NCBI GenBank assembly: GCA_907163375.1
Contig: CAJQUW010009041.1
Location: forward strand, 1-64,000
DNA from: Prostheceraeus crozeri
Lineage: Eukaryota; Platyhelminthes; Polycladida; Euryleptidae
DNA: 64,000 nt
Reading direction: 5' to 3'
Shown here: positions 34,914 to 46,180 of the stretch, piece after piece
Numbering within the stretch: the first letter of the stretch is position 1
Layout: every line of letters begins with the position of its first letter
Program-made: the position numbers and the translations under genes
The notes under the pieces: generated by a model
Databases searched by the model: none
Seen by the model: only the letters and a program-made list of their open reading frames with translations
Told to the model about the DNA's origin: nothing

Positions 34914-35669
34914 TCATAAATGTCGTCCATTGTATCGCACAATACAAGTTAAGAGTTTTTCGGTGTACTGGCGATGATTCAGTCCCACTTTGCCTCCATG
35001 TTTCCAAATAGAGCTGAAATAGAAATGCACACTCTTTGATTGCTGCTCGCTGTATAATCCTAAGCCAGACCTTTTTGAAGAGACAAAACTGAGGTATGTA
35101 CAAATGTTACGTGAGCAGAGGTCGTCGTGGGAATCTGTAATTTTTGGTACGCATCGAAGAACGCGTCGATATTTTCTTTTGAATTTTTCTTGATCCCAAT
35201 AATTGCCGAAGCACGAATTCACGACACGACTGAATTTTCTAAAAGTGTCAGCAAATTTTGGAAGTTCCGGGTCAGAAATTTCTGCCAAGAAATCAACTTT
35301 CTTTAGCAAGCGCCGGCATGTATTTCCATTCATTTCACCTGAATGCAACTTCGGTATAACAATCCCACAATGATTTAGCCAGTTCTGTGCAATATTTGGA
35401 CACTTTTCCTGAAGTGCTTTGAATAATCTGTTTGTTATGCGTAGCAAGAGATGAAGCTCTGGGGGTGGCAGAATATTAATAAATATTTCATGATCGTCAC
35501 CTTTCAAAAGAGGCTCATGAACGGAATTTTTATATTCCTTCGCGTCAACCTTGCCACTTTTTTGAAAGAATCGGATTGAAGCTTTACTGAGCCTATCGTT
35601 CTGATCGGAAAAGATTTGGAAGCTGCAGCATTGTGAAACAAGCTCTTTGGAAATTCGCACCATATGCAT
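34914..35669 (-). CDS. Transposase-like protein, C-terminal part
   Basis: This 251-codon frame contains EYKNSVHEPLLKGDD, then NILPPPELHLLLRITNRLF (about residues 63-85) and HSGEMNGNTCRRLLKKVDF (about residues 108-128). These blocks are widespread in invertebrate transposon proteins that I remember as uncharacterised; the MNGN block also recalls the RAG1 core (MNGNFARKLM), which is weak evidence. It overlaps the end of the frame at 35504-36091 in another phase, and the reading of the family passes from one frame to the other near 35540-35580, so this copy probably carries a small frameshift there. Tail lysine and cysteine residues are frequent. No intron signal is obvious inside. Confidence 0.65.
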   Translation of the reverse strand: MHMVRISKELVSQCCSFQIFSDQNDRLSKASIRFFQKSGKVDAKEYKNSVHEPLLKGDDHEIFINILPPPELHLLLRITNRLFKALQEKCPNIAQNWLNHCGIVIPKLHSGEMNGNTCRRLLKKVDFLAEISDPELPKFADTFRKFSRVVNSCFGNYWDQEKFKRKYRRVLRCVPKITDSHDDLCSRNICTYLSFVSSKRSGLGLYSEQQSKSVHFYFSSIWKHGGKVGLNHRQYTEKLLTCIVRYNGRHL

Positions 35670-36091
35670 GGAAAAGTACTCCCATGACCTTGTATGCCCC
35701 CTAAAATGTTTGCCATTTTGAGGTCAACGGCATACGTCATTGGCATGTGTATATCATTGAAGTTGAATAATTCAATCATAAACTTCATATTAGAGTAATT
35801 CTCCTTCAATCCAGGAGCTATTCCAATGATCATGAGTTCCTTTAAGCTGCCACCAGACATTGCTCTGCTACTTTCTATCCTACAGGAAATGGTAAAGCAA
35901 ATTTTTAAGAATCCGCCTCCTGAATATATTCCAAATTTGACACTGCAATCAGCTGTGTTGATGTTGCGTTTCCAGCACACATGCAGAAGGAAACCAGGTA
36001 CATCATTGCAAAATATGATAGGTTTTTCAGCAAGTGGATCGGTATCCACTTCATTCGAACTGATCAAACGAATTGAAAAATAATCAGACAA
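35504..36091 (-). CDS. Transposase-like protein, central part
   Basis: The frame contains PIIFCNDVPGF near the start, then SLKELMIIGIAPGLKENYSN (about residues 80-100), then AVDLKMANILGGIQGHGSTF followed by CIWC and SFPIRTIGSV. The order I*AP**-E-Y-N, then DLK-NI-G, then CxWC, then RT(I)GS is a conserved layout in this transposon group, with CxWC as a likely zinc-binding or structural motif. An acceptor-like CTTACCTGCAG lies just upstream at about 36109, and the frame is open through it, so this is probably exon 2 of the transposase. The first coding exon would be 36631-37185. Confidence 0.6.
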   Translation of the reverse strand: MSDYFSIRLISSNEVDTDPLAEKPIIFCNDVPGFLLHVCWKRNINTADCSVKFGIYSGGGFLKICFTISCRIESSRAMSGGSLKELMIIGIAPGLKENYSNMKFMIELFNFNDIHMPMTYAVDLKMANILGGIQGHGSTFPCIWCEFPKSLFHNAAASKSFPIRTIGSVKLQSDSFKKVARLTRRNIKIPFMSLF

Positions 36092-36309
36092 TGCCCTATC
36101 TCTGTCCTGCAGGTAAGTCTCACTGTGATTCTACAAATTTGCGGCCACTTACATCGCGTAGAAATGGTTTTACGGTTCTTTTCATTTGTGTGTTTGATAA
36201 GTTTGTAGAGATCTGAAAATCGTTCAATTGTTTCGCTGATACTGAAGGAGTCAACGCTTTATCAACACCAATGTCCTCCATGCATGGAGCCTCTATTTGA
36301 AGCGCTTAG

Positions 36310-36546
36310 GGCACTACTGCAGTTTAGTGCACCCTAAAACAACGGCGCATTCTCCCGCAAACGATGACTACGCACATTACACCGAAGCGCGCGCTCGGTG
36401 TGATGTGCGAAGACGAAGACGAAGACACACGAAGACACAAAGACACTCATTTATAACTATAGGGAAGAACGAACGGCATTCATTCTGTTGATTAAATCAT
36501 GTTGTTCTCACATGCATTTTAGGGTGCACTAAACTGCAGTAGTGCC
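36310..36546. mobile_element. 237-bp MITE nested in the transposon
   Basis: The ends GGCACTACTGCAGTTTAGTG and CACTAAACTGCAGTAGTGCC are perfect inverted repeats for 29-30 bases. Flanking octamers GCGCTTAG (36302-36309) and GTGCGTAG (36547-36554) match at six of eight positions and could be a target duplication. The centre has a GC-rich palindrome (ACACCGA...CGGTGT) and a GACGAAGAC-type purine run. It falls in the presumed intron between the two transposase coding regions, so it need not disrupt the protein. Confidence 0.85.
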
Positions 36547-36630
36547 GTGCGTAGTTCAATAACTTGGGATTTCTGCTGTTCTTTCTGAATATTAATCAAA
36601 GTATCTGCCACTTACTGCTGTGTTTTCGAA

Positions 36631-37185
36631 TCAGATGATGAGCAGATGGCCTTCATGTTTCCTCTCAAATTTTTCCTCATTGCATCTATGAGGAACACTA
36701 AGCCCCACAGGAGAAAGACAATCCATACACAGTCGAGCAACAACAGTTCGAACTGGACGGATCGTGGAGTCCTCATGTGGAGGCCTGCCAATTCGATGAT
36801 GATCTACTCTAGTACCACTTTGCCGACCTACTTCACATATACAGCAATCACATAGTCGTTGAACTCCAGAACGAGTGGCAGCCGTGTATTTAGGAACAAC
36901 GACACTATAATCAAATACGTCTGGCAAAATGTAGGAAGATTTGCTACCATTTGAAACATCACGAAGATCGTTGCTGCACTTGCTGCAGATTGCGCATGGA
37001 AGCCTATCATCTGAACAATAACAATTCGAAATGAAGTTCTCCTGAAGACGAGTCACTATTGTTTCCGTAATGTTGCGATTGCTCATCCTCATACAAACTA
37101 TACAAACTTTGCGTCTGTTCTCTTCATGGCCACAAGCTTCTCTGCTATGCACCATTATCATTAATGATCCAAAAGATGCACACAC
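36631..37185 (-). CDS. Cysteine-rich N-terminal region of the transposon protein
   Basis: The 184-codon frame has regularly spaced cysteines: CGHEENRRKVCIVC, then NCYCSDDRLPCAICSKC, then LCDCCICEVGR and LCMDC. This looks like a series of zinc-binding knuckles, and a similar cysteine-rich domain precedes the CxWC transposase region in related invertebrate elements as I recall them. A strong donor (GTAAGT, minus strand) lies at about 36612, just past the stop of this frame, so the real exon may end there in another phase. It is the 5' gene of the nested transposon and reads in the same direction as 35504-36091. Confidence 0.55.
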   Translation of the reverse strand: MCASFGSLMIMVHSREACGHEENRRKVCIVCMRMSNRNITETIVTRLQENFISNCYCSDDRLPCAICSKCSNDLRDVSNGSKSSYILPDVFDYSVVVPKYTAATRSGVQRLCDCCICEVGRQSGTRVDHHRIGRPPHEDSTIRPVRTVVARLCMDCLSPVGLSVPHRCNEEKFERKHEGHLLII

Positions 37186-37587
37186 GAGGTGAAGCTCTGC
37201 AGGCTATGAAATGACTTAGAAAGAGATTGTCTACTTGAAGCGAACGATGTTCTTGATATCAAATTTTTATTGTCATCAATTTCTATGTAAAATGGTGACA
37301 GACAACGAATCGATGGTTCACCTTCCTCGTATTCTGATTGGCTAGACAATCGACACTTCTTCCCGCGAGCGTGTTGTTTACAGACTTTGACAAAGACATC
37401 TCAGATAAGTTTTATTATTTCAATGATTGCTTAGCTTTATATGTCAGTAATGAGTGAAATGACATTTTGTCGACCAATCAATGAATCAATGCATATGAGA
37501 TAAAGCAGAGCTGACTTCGTTTCTGTATCTTCAGCCAGAAGTATTATCTATGATTTTCTAACAAAAGAACATAATGGAAGATTTTAA

Positions 37588-38061
37588 AGACGAACATAAT
37601 AAAAAACCATTAATCCAGAATGTTTGAAATGTATTATTATTTATGTGTGCACATTTTTCATACTGCTCACACACTGTTCGTTCAAATACTAATTTGTATA
37701 GTCACTGAGAATAGGCCTACCAATCATGAAAAGTCGATATCTATGATTCTCTGGCTAGAAGGGCATAGAGGCACCTTAAGATATGCTTCTTCAAATACCT
37801 CCAAGCAGTCATAGTTGATATATACTATTAGTTATGCCTGCACTTTTTTATGCTGTCTGCACAATCCAATCAAATGCTAATTTCTATAGGAAAATAGAGC
37901 AGTTTTTATGACAAATCGATACCTATGATTTTCTGGCAAGAAGGGCATAGAAAATTTTAAGGACACACATTTTCAAACACAGCTAGGTAAGCAGTATTGA
38001 AATATACCATTACTTTTGGCTGCACTTTTTTTCACTTCTGAAAGGGCTTCCGCCGGGTGTG
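37588..38061 (-). repeat. Right terminal inverted repeat of the nested transposon
   Basis: This is the inverse partner of 34246-34720. The outermost bases CACACCCGG are shared, followed by the same CGGCGG(G)AAGCCCTTT sequence with a one-base length difference between the two repeats. Confidence 0.9.
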
Positions 38062-38121
38062 TCCTGATTGCTTTCAGCTAGAAATCTATCTCTTACCGGT
38101 TGAAAACAATACAAAGCACAA

Positions 38122-39060
38122 ATGAACAATAACGAGATCGCATTCACAAAAGGCAAACTGTCAGCCTTGCTAGAACTAGGGTTTTCTTTGCGAGCTACAA
38201 GCAAGCGACTAAATGTCCCTTACACAAATGTGCGTCGATGGCATAATGGTGATTTTCGACTCTGTCGTACAGAGGGCTCTGGCCGTCCACGCAAAACATC
38301 CAAACGTAGAGACCGCCTAATTTTGAGATTTGTTAAAGTTGACCCAAGTCTCTCGTTAACTGAGATGGCTGCACTAGACTCGTCTATTTCTAAGTCCACT
38401 CACTATTCGAAGAAGACTTATTGAGTCGAATTTCAAGAGCTGTAAGAGGCCCTCTCAGATCGAATTATTAGATCAGCATACAAAAAGACGTCTCAGATGG
38501 GCAATGAGTCATTGTCACTGGCGAAATCAATGGGATCGGGTTGTCTGGTCTGATGAGGCATCACTCCGTCTGAAGGAAAGTGATGGTCGATTGAGATTAT
38601 GGATAAAATCTGATCAGGAAATTCCGAGACATTTACATCGTCCCCGGGTAGAAGGTGGTGCGACTCTACTGATTTGGGCTGGCATTTGGACCAATGGCCG
38701 CTCTGAACTTCACATACAGCAAGGAACCATGAATTCTGAACGCTATGTGAATGTTTTACGAATGAACATTGGCCAAAGGACAGATCAACTTGGTGATCCA
38801 TCGACTTGGTTATTTATGGAGTGTCACAGGAGTAGTAGATTCAACTTATGCAAGTCTCAATTAAGGCTTAGGCAATTATCTTGGCCAGCTCGTTCTCCTG
38901 ATCTGAATCCCATCGAAAATGTAAGGAGTATTCTAAAACGTAACGTTCGTCGTTCACTGCTATCTACAGATGGCGTATCACAACTTACGTCACTGTTAAA
39001 AAGAGAGTGGAGAGTTATATCAGTCAAAAATCAACGATATCATCGAATCAATGCCTAGAC
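38122..39060 (+). pseudogene. Tc1-like transposase of the split element
   Basis: It starts MNNNEIAFTKGKLSALLELG, a helix-turn-helix (first DNA-binding subdomain) with a GSGRPRKTSKRRDRL AT-hook-like linker at about residues 57-72. A frame change near 38415-38500 is followed by an open frame with RVVWSDEASLRLKESDGRLR (first catalytic aspartate). WLFMECHRSS stands where the second motif, normally DNAPCH, should be. The third motif is ARSPDLNPIENVRSILKR. With the second aspartate lost and the frame shifted it cannot be active. The nested element at 34246-38061 separates this gene from its left terminal repeat. Confidence 0.88.
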
Positions 39061-39849
39061 GAATTGGCAATGTCATTGACAATAAGGGTAGGGCCACAAA
39101 ATATTAGCTTCTTAAGAACCGTTACTGTATCATAGCTTATCAGATTATATAAGGACATTTAAATATATTAGGGACATGAAATAACATGAAAAATGCTTTC
39201 TGTATCATACTTATGTTTTATTTAGTCAAATTTTAGGATGATCCACTTTTTATGAAACGGACTGTACTTCAATAATGGAAAAATTCAATTAGCCAATTTG
39301 ACCCATTTGTTACTTAGTGTGCAGTGTTTGACGAAACATTATTTTAGGTTTCTTCTATATGAGATCTAAAAAAATAAAGTGGAATCCACTCAAGATACGC
39401 AAAAAAATTACAAGTTCATTCGTTTATATAGTTGAGAGCTACATCAATTTGACCAGTCCGTAGTTAGGAGGTTAAAAGAAAGTGCCTTTGCAATTGGCAT
39501 CGATGCACGACACCGCGTTGGATGCAAAGTCTGATTCGATTCAGTGATCAGCGACTGATACAGTGATTTGAAATATTCTGTACATGTAAGTATGAAGTGG
39601 AGATAGTATCACAGTTTTAGGCTTAATTCTAAGGGAAATTGCAGTAAAATTCATGACATTTTTGAACAGCATTTTGAAAGTATTTTCGTCTGAACTGTAT
39701 TGTAGATCTAGTAACTCATTATGCTTGCTTTTTGCATATATTCAAATTTTCAAACAATTGTCATGGATAATTCCTTAATGAGCTTAATGCGTAATTTGTA
39801 TTGAGATAATGCATTCAAATCGCTGGACAGCAATTTCTGAATCTTGAAA

Positions 39850-40150
39850 TTCAAATCAAATTTCACTGTGCATGAAGTAAAATGTATCAAATGTAATCAA
39901 TTGTATGTAGGAAGCACAGTCCGAGCACAATACACAAGAATAAAAGAGCACATAAAGATTCAATCATTTTCAAGCACAAGCAAACTTGTTTATCATCAGC
40001 AATCCTTCCTTTCACCATTAAATTGAGATTTAACATCAGACAAAACAGCATTAATTTACGTTTCAGAGAGTCCATTTTAATCAAAGATTTGAGACATCCA
40101 TTGAACAACAGAGAAGAGTGTCAAAGGTATCAACATGTGATTTTTGATTT
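39850..40150 (+). pseudogene. GIY-YIG endonuclease fragment (Penelope-like)
   Basis: The frame reads CIKCNQLYVGSTVRAQYTRIKEH, a degenerate GIY-YIG nuclease core (YVGST..., R...EH). After a frame change it reads SINLRFRESILIKDLRHPLN, the matching C-terminal motif (LR.REA..I...RP.LN). This pair is typical of Penelope-like retroelements and some GIY-YIG-bearing LINEs. No reverse transcriptase is visible upstream. Confidence 0.7.
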
Positions 40151-40332
40151 CTATTCTATATGCTTTATATGTCCGTGTAAATGTCTATATCATGAACTAT
40201 CGGTGAAAATTTTTGTATTATGAATCTATCTTTCGGAGCTTGGCTTATATAATTTCAGTATTGATTGAAAACCTCTGAATTGTGCTGCCTTGAGAAAATT
40301 ATATCTTACTACTAATTATATGACTTCAAAAA

Positions 40333-41390
40333 AGCATTTCACACCTTAGAAATCTCAACTGTCATCAGTGCACTCAAGCGTCACGCCATTCCAGACCCCT
40401 GCCTATCGGAGGAGCTTTATTCGAATTGCGAGACAGACATTTCTCTCAATGATGCGTCGGCCAAAGTACCGATCAAAAGAGGAATGAAGCAAGGAGATGC
40501 CTTGTCACCTGCCCTTTTCTCTGCGACACTTGAAGTTGCTCTCAGAGAGAGCATTATTCCTCATGGCATAAATGATGGAGAATGCTTGTAATACCTCCTC
40601 TTCGCGGATGACATTGTTTTGTTCGCCCACACTCCAAAAGAACTGGAGACTATGGTTAACCGACTTAACTTCGTGACATCCAAAATCGGCTTCGAGATCC
40701 ACCCGTCCAAAACTCGATTGATGAGAAACGATTTTGACATTCCCGACTACGACGAAGTTAAACTGGAAGATGATATAATGATGAAAGCTAAACAATGTAT
40801 CTACCTCGCGGATCGGTCAACATGAATAACAGCTTGACAACAGAACTATCTAGAAGGAAAAGATCAGGATGGCGCTCCTTCAGCAAACTTGTGATATTTT
40901 TGCAAATAAGAGCATCTCGGTCGATGTCAAAACCAATCTTTTTGACACTCATGTACTATCATCCATGACACACGCCTGGGAAACATGTAGTCTCACAGAA
41001 AAGGAAGGAAAGTTCCTGCAATTCGTCCAAAGATCAATGGAAAGACGAATCACCAACATCCGATTGATTCAGCGAGTTTCAAAAGCAGAGGTCAGAAGGA
41101 GATCCCAAGTCACAGATATTCTGGGAACCATCTACATCGCAAAAAGACACTGGGCAGGCCATATAATAAGAAGAAACGACGAAAGATGGACGACTCAAAT
41201 AACTGACTGGAGACCACTCAGCTAAACAAGACCAGAAAGTAAACCACCAATCAGATAGAGCGAACCCATGACAAAGCTGTGCGGGAGAACGTGGACTCGA
41301 ATGACCAGAGATAGACGAAATTGGAGAAAGTACGACCTGTGCTGTTGGCGAGCCGACAGCTGAGATTCGGTCTCCAAGTAATCCAAGTAA
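40333..41390 (+). pseudogene. RTE-clade LINE reverse-transcriptase and C-terminal fragment
   Basis: The reading includes KAFHTLEISTVISALKRHAI, then VPIKRGMKQGDALSPALFSATLE, then YLLFADDIVLFAHTPKELE (catalytic FADD at about 40595-40610). Next is GFEIHPSKTRLM, then MTHAWETCSLTEKEGKFLQF, then HWAGHIIRRNDERWTTQITDW and a final RDRRNWRKYD-like block. This is the complete palm-to-C-terminus order of RTE-type retrotransposons, including the W.GH..R..D.RW motif. Only a few stops and frame changes interrupt it, so it is younger than the other LINE remains here. The 5' endonuclease region is missing (5' truncation). Confidence 0.85.
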
Positions 41391-42239
41391 TCCAAATAAG
41401 CTAATTATAATTACTATTAATCTAACTCATCTTATCATTCTCTTCCACATTCTGCAGGCTTTCAGCATTCAATTTATAAAAAGATGCAATTCAGAACTAT
41501 TTAACAATGTCCACTGATTTTCTTAAGCTTGTGCAGTATTTGGGCATTGCTTTAATCTAATCATGATTCTCTAAATGATAGAAAGGAAATTCAGCTATAT
41601 TTGGTTCTCATCATCAATCATAGATCATCGCCCAGCAATAGCATTCACACAATGACCACAAAATGAAATCCTCAATTCTTGAAATGGAAAGAGGAAACTT
41701 GACTGTCGCTGAAAAGTCAGATTGATTGAGTTACATTAACTTCAAACATAAGCGACGCCGGCGTGGTATTTATTTCAAATCTTCTTCGTCTTATTTCGAA
41801 ATATTTGAAACTGAGTCATCCTGATGCATATTGACAATTGTCAGGTTCGTAGCGGTTCTAATACAGCACATAAACTCAAAATGCAAGCAACTCAAAGCAC
41901 CAAATAAGCTATCTACAGTTTTGCGAAATGCTATAATTGTTGAAAGTCTATAACACGCTGTAAATTACACACTATGCTAAACAGATGAAATGCCTGTTAC
42001 CAAAGCGATCACCATCCGACAGCTTTACATTCGCTTACTTTTCGAGCTTTTCTTGTCTTTTTAATTTCATGCAATGTCTTTGTGAGGACCCACTAAGTGT
42101 CCACATAATGATGAAGTCACCAAAAGACATTGCTCTTCGTTCTTAAAAAGATTGGGAATTGACGATCTGGTAAACCGATGTTTTCACAGTGTACATTCTC
42201 TAAAATGAATTTTTCATCCTCCTAAAGAGAGATTCCAAT
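41391..42239. other. Receptor intron, no feature seen
   Basis: I recognise no coding or repeat structure here. Confidence 0.5.
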
Positions 42240-42455
42240 GTGATGCAATCCTGTGTTATGAGTACGAGTAATAAACGCAATCTTTGCAATGCAAAGTATG
42301 TAATTTGTCAATTGAATTGTAATTTGCGTGATAACATTTACATTGGACAAACTACGCGCCTCGCTAAGTCTCGGTTTAACAAGCATTTGTTTTTAAATTC
42401 CTCTGGTTCTGCTATCAGGGATAACAGTGAGGCCTATAACATTGGCTCGAGGTGA
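42240..42455 (+). pseudogene. Second GIY-YIG endonuclease fragment
   Basis: The frame NAKYVICQLNCNLRDNIYIGQTTRLAKSRFNKHL... contains the Y-V-I...YIG..T motif and the downstream R...H and S-AIR positions of GIY-YIG nucleases in Penelope-like elements. It differs clearly from the fragment at 39850-40150, so it comes from a different subfamily. It is isolated, with no reverse transcriptase next to it. Confidence 0.65.
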
Positions 42456-45400
42456 TTTCGGTTTCACTTGACTTAGAAAATAATGTGCACTTCATGTAAA
42501 ATAAATTTAAAACTCTATGAATGATGCACGAAAATATGAAGTAAATCTACTACTGCTCATGAAATCTATCATTGAAAATAATGCGAGTATAATAAATATG
42601 AGAAGCTCCAGTACAATTCAAGACTATGGGTACCAATCATCGTTGCGAAATGATCACAAAATAATTTAGATGTCATTAAGCAACTAAATTCAGGCTAAAC
42701 CGCAAAAAGGTTTGGTAGTAAATTACCTACGAAACCGTCGAATTTCTTTCAGGCGGCCGCTACCAGATGAACGCGGTCTGGTAGCCATAAAGGCCAAACC
42801 ACCTTCATTTGGGAAGAAATGTTAGTTTTGATGAGTAGGTTTTGCAGCGAAATTTATCTCATTTCGCAGCACACGGTTTACAGCACTTGCACTTCTACTT
42901 TGTGAGCAGTTTATTGTGCAACCAAAAGTTACTTTCATAATCTGAATGAGTGGCAACTAATCATGTAACTTACAGTATGTTGGAAAATTGAGTGAATTCA
43001 TACTGTTTTAATGCAAAAATCCCAGTTACAAGGACATAGAGACTAAAATTTCGCCATTTTCAATCGAGGAAATTTTTTCAGCGTCGCTTTCCTTCGGACA
43101 TAGATTGAGTCTCGAAGAAATATTACAGTTCGCTTTTTACAAGACGAATAGGCCTATTTCCGTAGTCGACAAATCAATTTTGAAATCCATGATCACGCGA
43201 TCAAGTTGGTCTACATATTTACTTTCAATAACTCTTAAAAATATATGCTTTTCAATATGAGTCTTCGAGAGAAATTGATGCTTTAGGCTTTCGTAAGATT
43301 GTCCATGTGTCCATGATTTTCAATATAAATTTGACGTTCACATTTGCAGTCTATTTTTGAGCTTGATAGAAATTGAATTTACAATTTATTCCAATTTGTG
43401 TTTAATCAATTTCAATGTTCATTTCCAATTTGAATCCATATCTGCCGATACCGATGCAATGTGCAAGCTACGTTCAAAGCATTATGCATATTTCTGGCAC
43501 ATTTATTTGACTTGTTCATTTATTTAGGCAATTTATAACGCGCTGCATCCAGTAGGATCCAACGCCTAACACAACATAAAGGGAGAAGATCCATAGACAT
43601 GTTATGATTAGAACCTACTTTTCATTCGTTATTGAAGTACTCGGCATTATTATTGATATTGCCATTGGGAAGCTAGACGTGATTATCATAATAAGGTCGC
43701 TTCGTACATTTAACAATTTTCAGGGCGGTTTTACGAAAAGGGCGCTCTGCACAAAATTTGAGAAAATTTGGCATTTGGAACAAAATTTTTGTTACATTGA
43801 TTACAAATTCGCTTACAATGTCGCCCACATGTTCAGTAGAAATTGGGTAACAACTCTAAAGTGCGTGCATGGATATTTTCAAAGTTTAAATTATCAATAA
43901 AAGCACTTGGTACAGTAAGAGCACAAGACGCCTTTTTGAAGTTATGAATATAGTTATTGAGGATAGCTTATTTAGAAAAAAATTTCTAAAATATTTTTTA
44001 GAATTTGGCGCGCAATTTTACACGCAATCTGAGACGAAATCTCAAGATTTGCTTTAGATTACATTTTTTTGATATTAGGCCTACATTAAATTTAGAAATT
44101 TGTTTATTACAAGTGCAATTATGTGTCAATTCCTAAAACCTCTATTCAATCTAGTAAACTGATGAGATATTTATTATTTCATACCTTTCTATAACTGTAA
44201 GATAGAAAAAAGCGCATTTTGAAATCGTGTATGATCATGATTGCACGCTCAGTAAATATTACAGGCCCTTACATTGTCATATTTGTCAGTGGGAAAGACA
44301 TGATACATGCAATTCTCATATGACTGTTACTCAGAATTTGTCTTCAATTGCATTTGCTTAGTGTGCTGGTGCTAATTAGTTGCCAATTGGTTGCTAATGT
44401 GCGTTGCTCCACCTTGAAGAAGCCGCCATCACCATACCCAGCCATTTATTGTATGATGATTTGCTTTTCATTTCATTCATTTATCATGCCCCGCGCAACA
44501 ATGTTGTTAGTTGTATGAAACTTATAAAGATTCCTATATATAAAATTCCTTATAAGGAAATTTTGAATACGAATAGCTGGTAAAGACAAGCAAGAACCTT
44601 TCTAGTATCAACTTCCGATAAGTTATTGAAAGTGTGCAGGACGCAAATGCAAATTTTAAAAGGATGTCGAATGGAAGTCAATACATTCTCATTATAAAGT
44701 TCACCATTGCATCACAAAACTTGATTGACTCTTCACCATGTACAGAAGATGAAGAATAGGCCTGCAGTGTAAAAAGGAGGTTTTTTCTTCTCTGAAGTTG
44801 ATTATTAAAAGTTTAGATTTATTAAAGCTATGTTGCATAAATATCTAGGTAATCTAGGTATCTAGGTTATATCTAGGTAATCATTCTAGGCTATCATGAT
44901 GATAAATCAATTAAAGGTTTGATAAAATAATCACGTGATCATGAAATCCCTAATCGATTAATGACCAATTTACAATCGATGATTCACGAACGCTACTTTT
45001 TGTAGATTCAAAATAGAGTATTGTAGGTTAAGAGAACAAATTATTGAATAACATGATATGCATTTCATCAGAAACACCATACAGACGTTATTTGAAATTG
45101 TAAAGTTTTCAGGTGAGTATATCCTAATCAGTTTGTTCACATTTTTATCAGTAGTTCATTTTTTAATTTTCGATTTACAATATTTCTGCTTCTTCTGCAT
45201 TCATAGATTATCAAAGCTTCTCCGATTATCTGATCAACTAAAAGTAACCAAGCTGAAAATGCAATTTGATGCATTGAAGAATAGCAGATGATGTCACGTG
45301 AAAGACTTAAATTTATGTTAACCATTACTCAATAATCTAGTTTAAGCATCAAATGACGTGACAAATTATCCTAAATTATCAGATTTTGAAAAAATTGAAA

Positions 45401-45779
45401 TTAGGCAAATAGCAAAATAATTGCGGATTTGATTAAATGCTATAGGCAGATAAATATCAATTTATCAGCAAATTTTCTGTCAAAGAATGCCAGAAAAATA
45501 CCAGGCAATTTTTTGCAGCGTAATTGTGGTTAAGTGTCTATTTTCAGAATAGAATAAGATTTAAGCACTGAATATACGTACAAGCAATGATTGCTGATTT
45601 CAGTTCAATGTCTTAACTTCTGTCAAGCATTTATCAACCACCTAGAAAGTCCTAGAAGCCCTAGAAAAAGACTTTAAGCGCTTGAAGGTCAAAGAGAGAG
45701 AGAGACAGGGTGAGAGTGAGAGATGCTATGTCGTTCTTTGATGACGATTGGAATATTGATTGATTACTTGATGACAGAA
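42456..45779. other. Receptor intron, no convincing gene
   Basis: This is AT-rich sequence with a small tandem of ATCTAGGT units near 44847-44880 and a GAGA run near 45695. Short frames (43604-43900, 45058-45291) lack domain or splice support. Confidence 0.45.
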
Positions 45780-46180
45780 TATCAGCTGCTGGTTTTCCAA
45801 CAGCGGTGTTCGCATCTCCTCCAATCTTCTCTGCATCTCGATAACCGCGTCCAGGCTCTGCTGTAGAGCTTCACAATAGGGTCGCACCATCTAGTCATGG
45901 AATGTCCTCTTGGTTTTTTGTAAGTCCATGGTCTCCAGTCAGCTGTGAATTGTCATCTGTGGTAATTTCTAGGCATGACGTGCCCTGCCCATCGTCGATT
46001 TGATACTAGATTTTGATCATTTTATCTTTTCCTTAGTTCTTTATTTGAGCCATGATGTACAAGTCTAGTACCGGTCATTCTTCTTTCTATTGTTCTTTGA
46101 ATGACTTGAAGGAATTTCTCTTCTTTCTCTGTGAAGTTCCGTGTTTCAGAGGCGTATGTCATCGATGGGACTTTTTGAAT
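45780..46180 (-). pseudogene. RTE-clade LINE C-terminal fragment
   Basis: On the minus strand the frame reads VPSMTYASETRNFTEKEEKFLQVIQRTIERRM, then after a break a GHVMPRNYHR...WRPW block and a WTRLSRCREDWRRCEHRCW block. These match the same C-terminal motifs seen in the element at 40333-41390. It is abruptly joined at its 5' side, near 46180, to a fragment of a different LINE type. Confidence 0.75.

Larger units (their letters stand above)
34246..38061 (-). mobile_element. CAC-ended DNA transposon with long inverted repeats, nested in Tc1
   Basis: The element starts CACACCCGGCGG and ends with its inverse. It is flanked on both sides by TCCT (34242-34245 and 38062-38065), a 4-bp target duplication. 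The terminal inverted repeats are about 475 bp (34246-34720 and 37588-38061) and nearly identical, so the insertion is young. Minus-strand frames encode a cysteine-rich N-terminal protein and a two-part transposase-like protein, probably spliced. CAC termini plus 4-bp duplications point to the CACTA-Mirage-Chapaev group. The protein also recalls RAG1/Transib-type transposases (a CxxC block and an MNGN-like block), but those make 5-bp duplications. I leave the superfamily open. Confidence 0.8.
33800..39264 (+). mobile_element. Tc1-like element, second copy, split by a nested insertion
   Basis: The left end CAGATTGTTTCATAAAAATG (33800) and the reverse complement of the right end CAGTCCGTTTCATAAAAAGT (39264) form the terminal inverted repeat. 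Both are flanked by the TA target dinucleotide (33798-33799 and 39265-39266). Removing the inserted element 34246-38061 and its 4-bp duplication leaves about 1.65 kb, the normal Tc1 size and the same as the related copy at 6948-8583. The transposase lies at 38122-39060. Confidence 0.85.
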
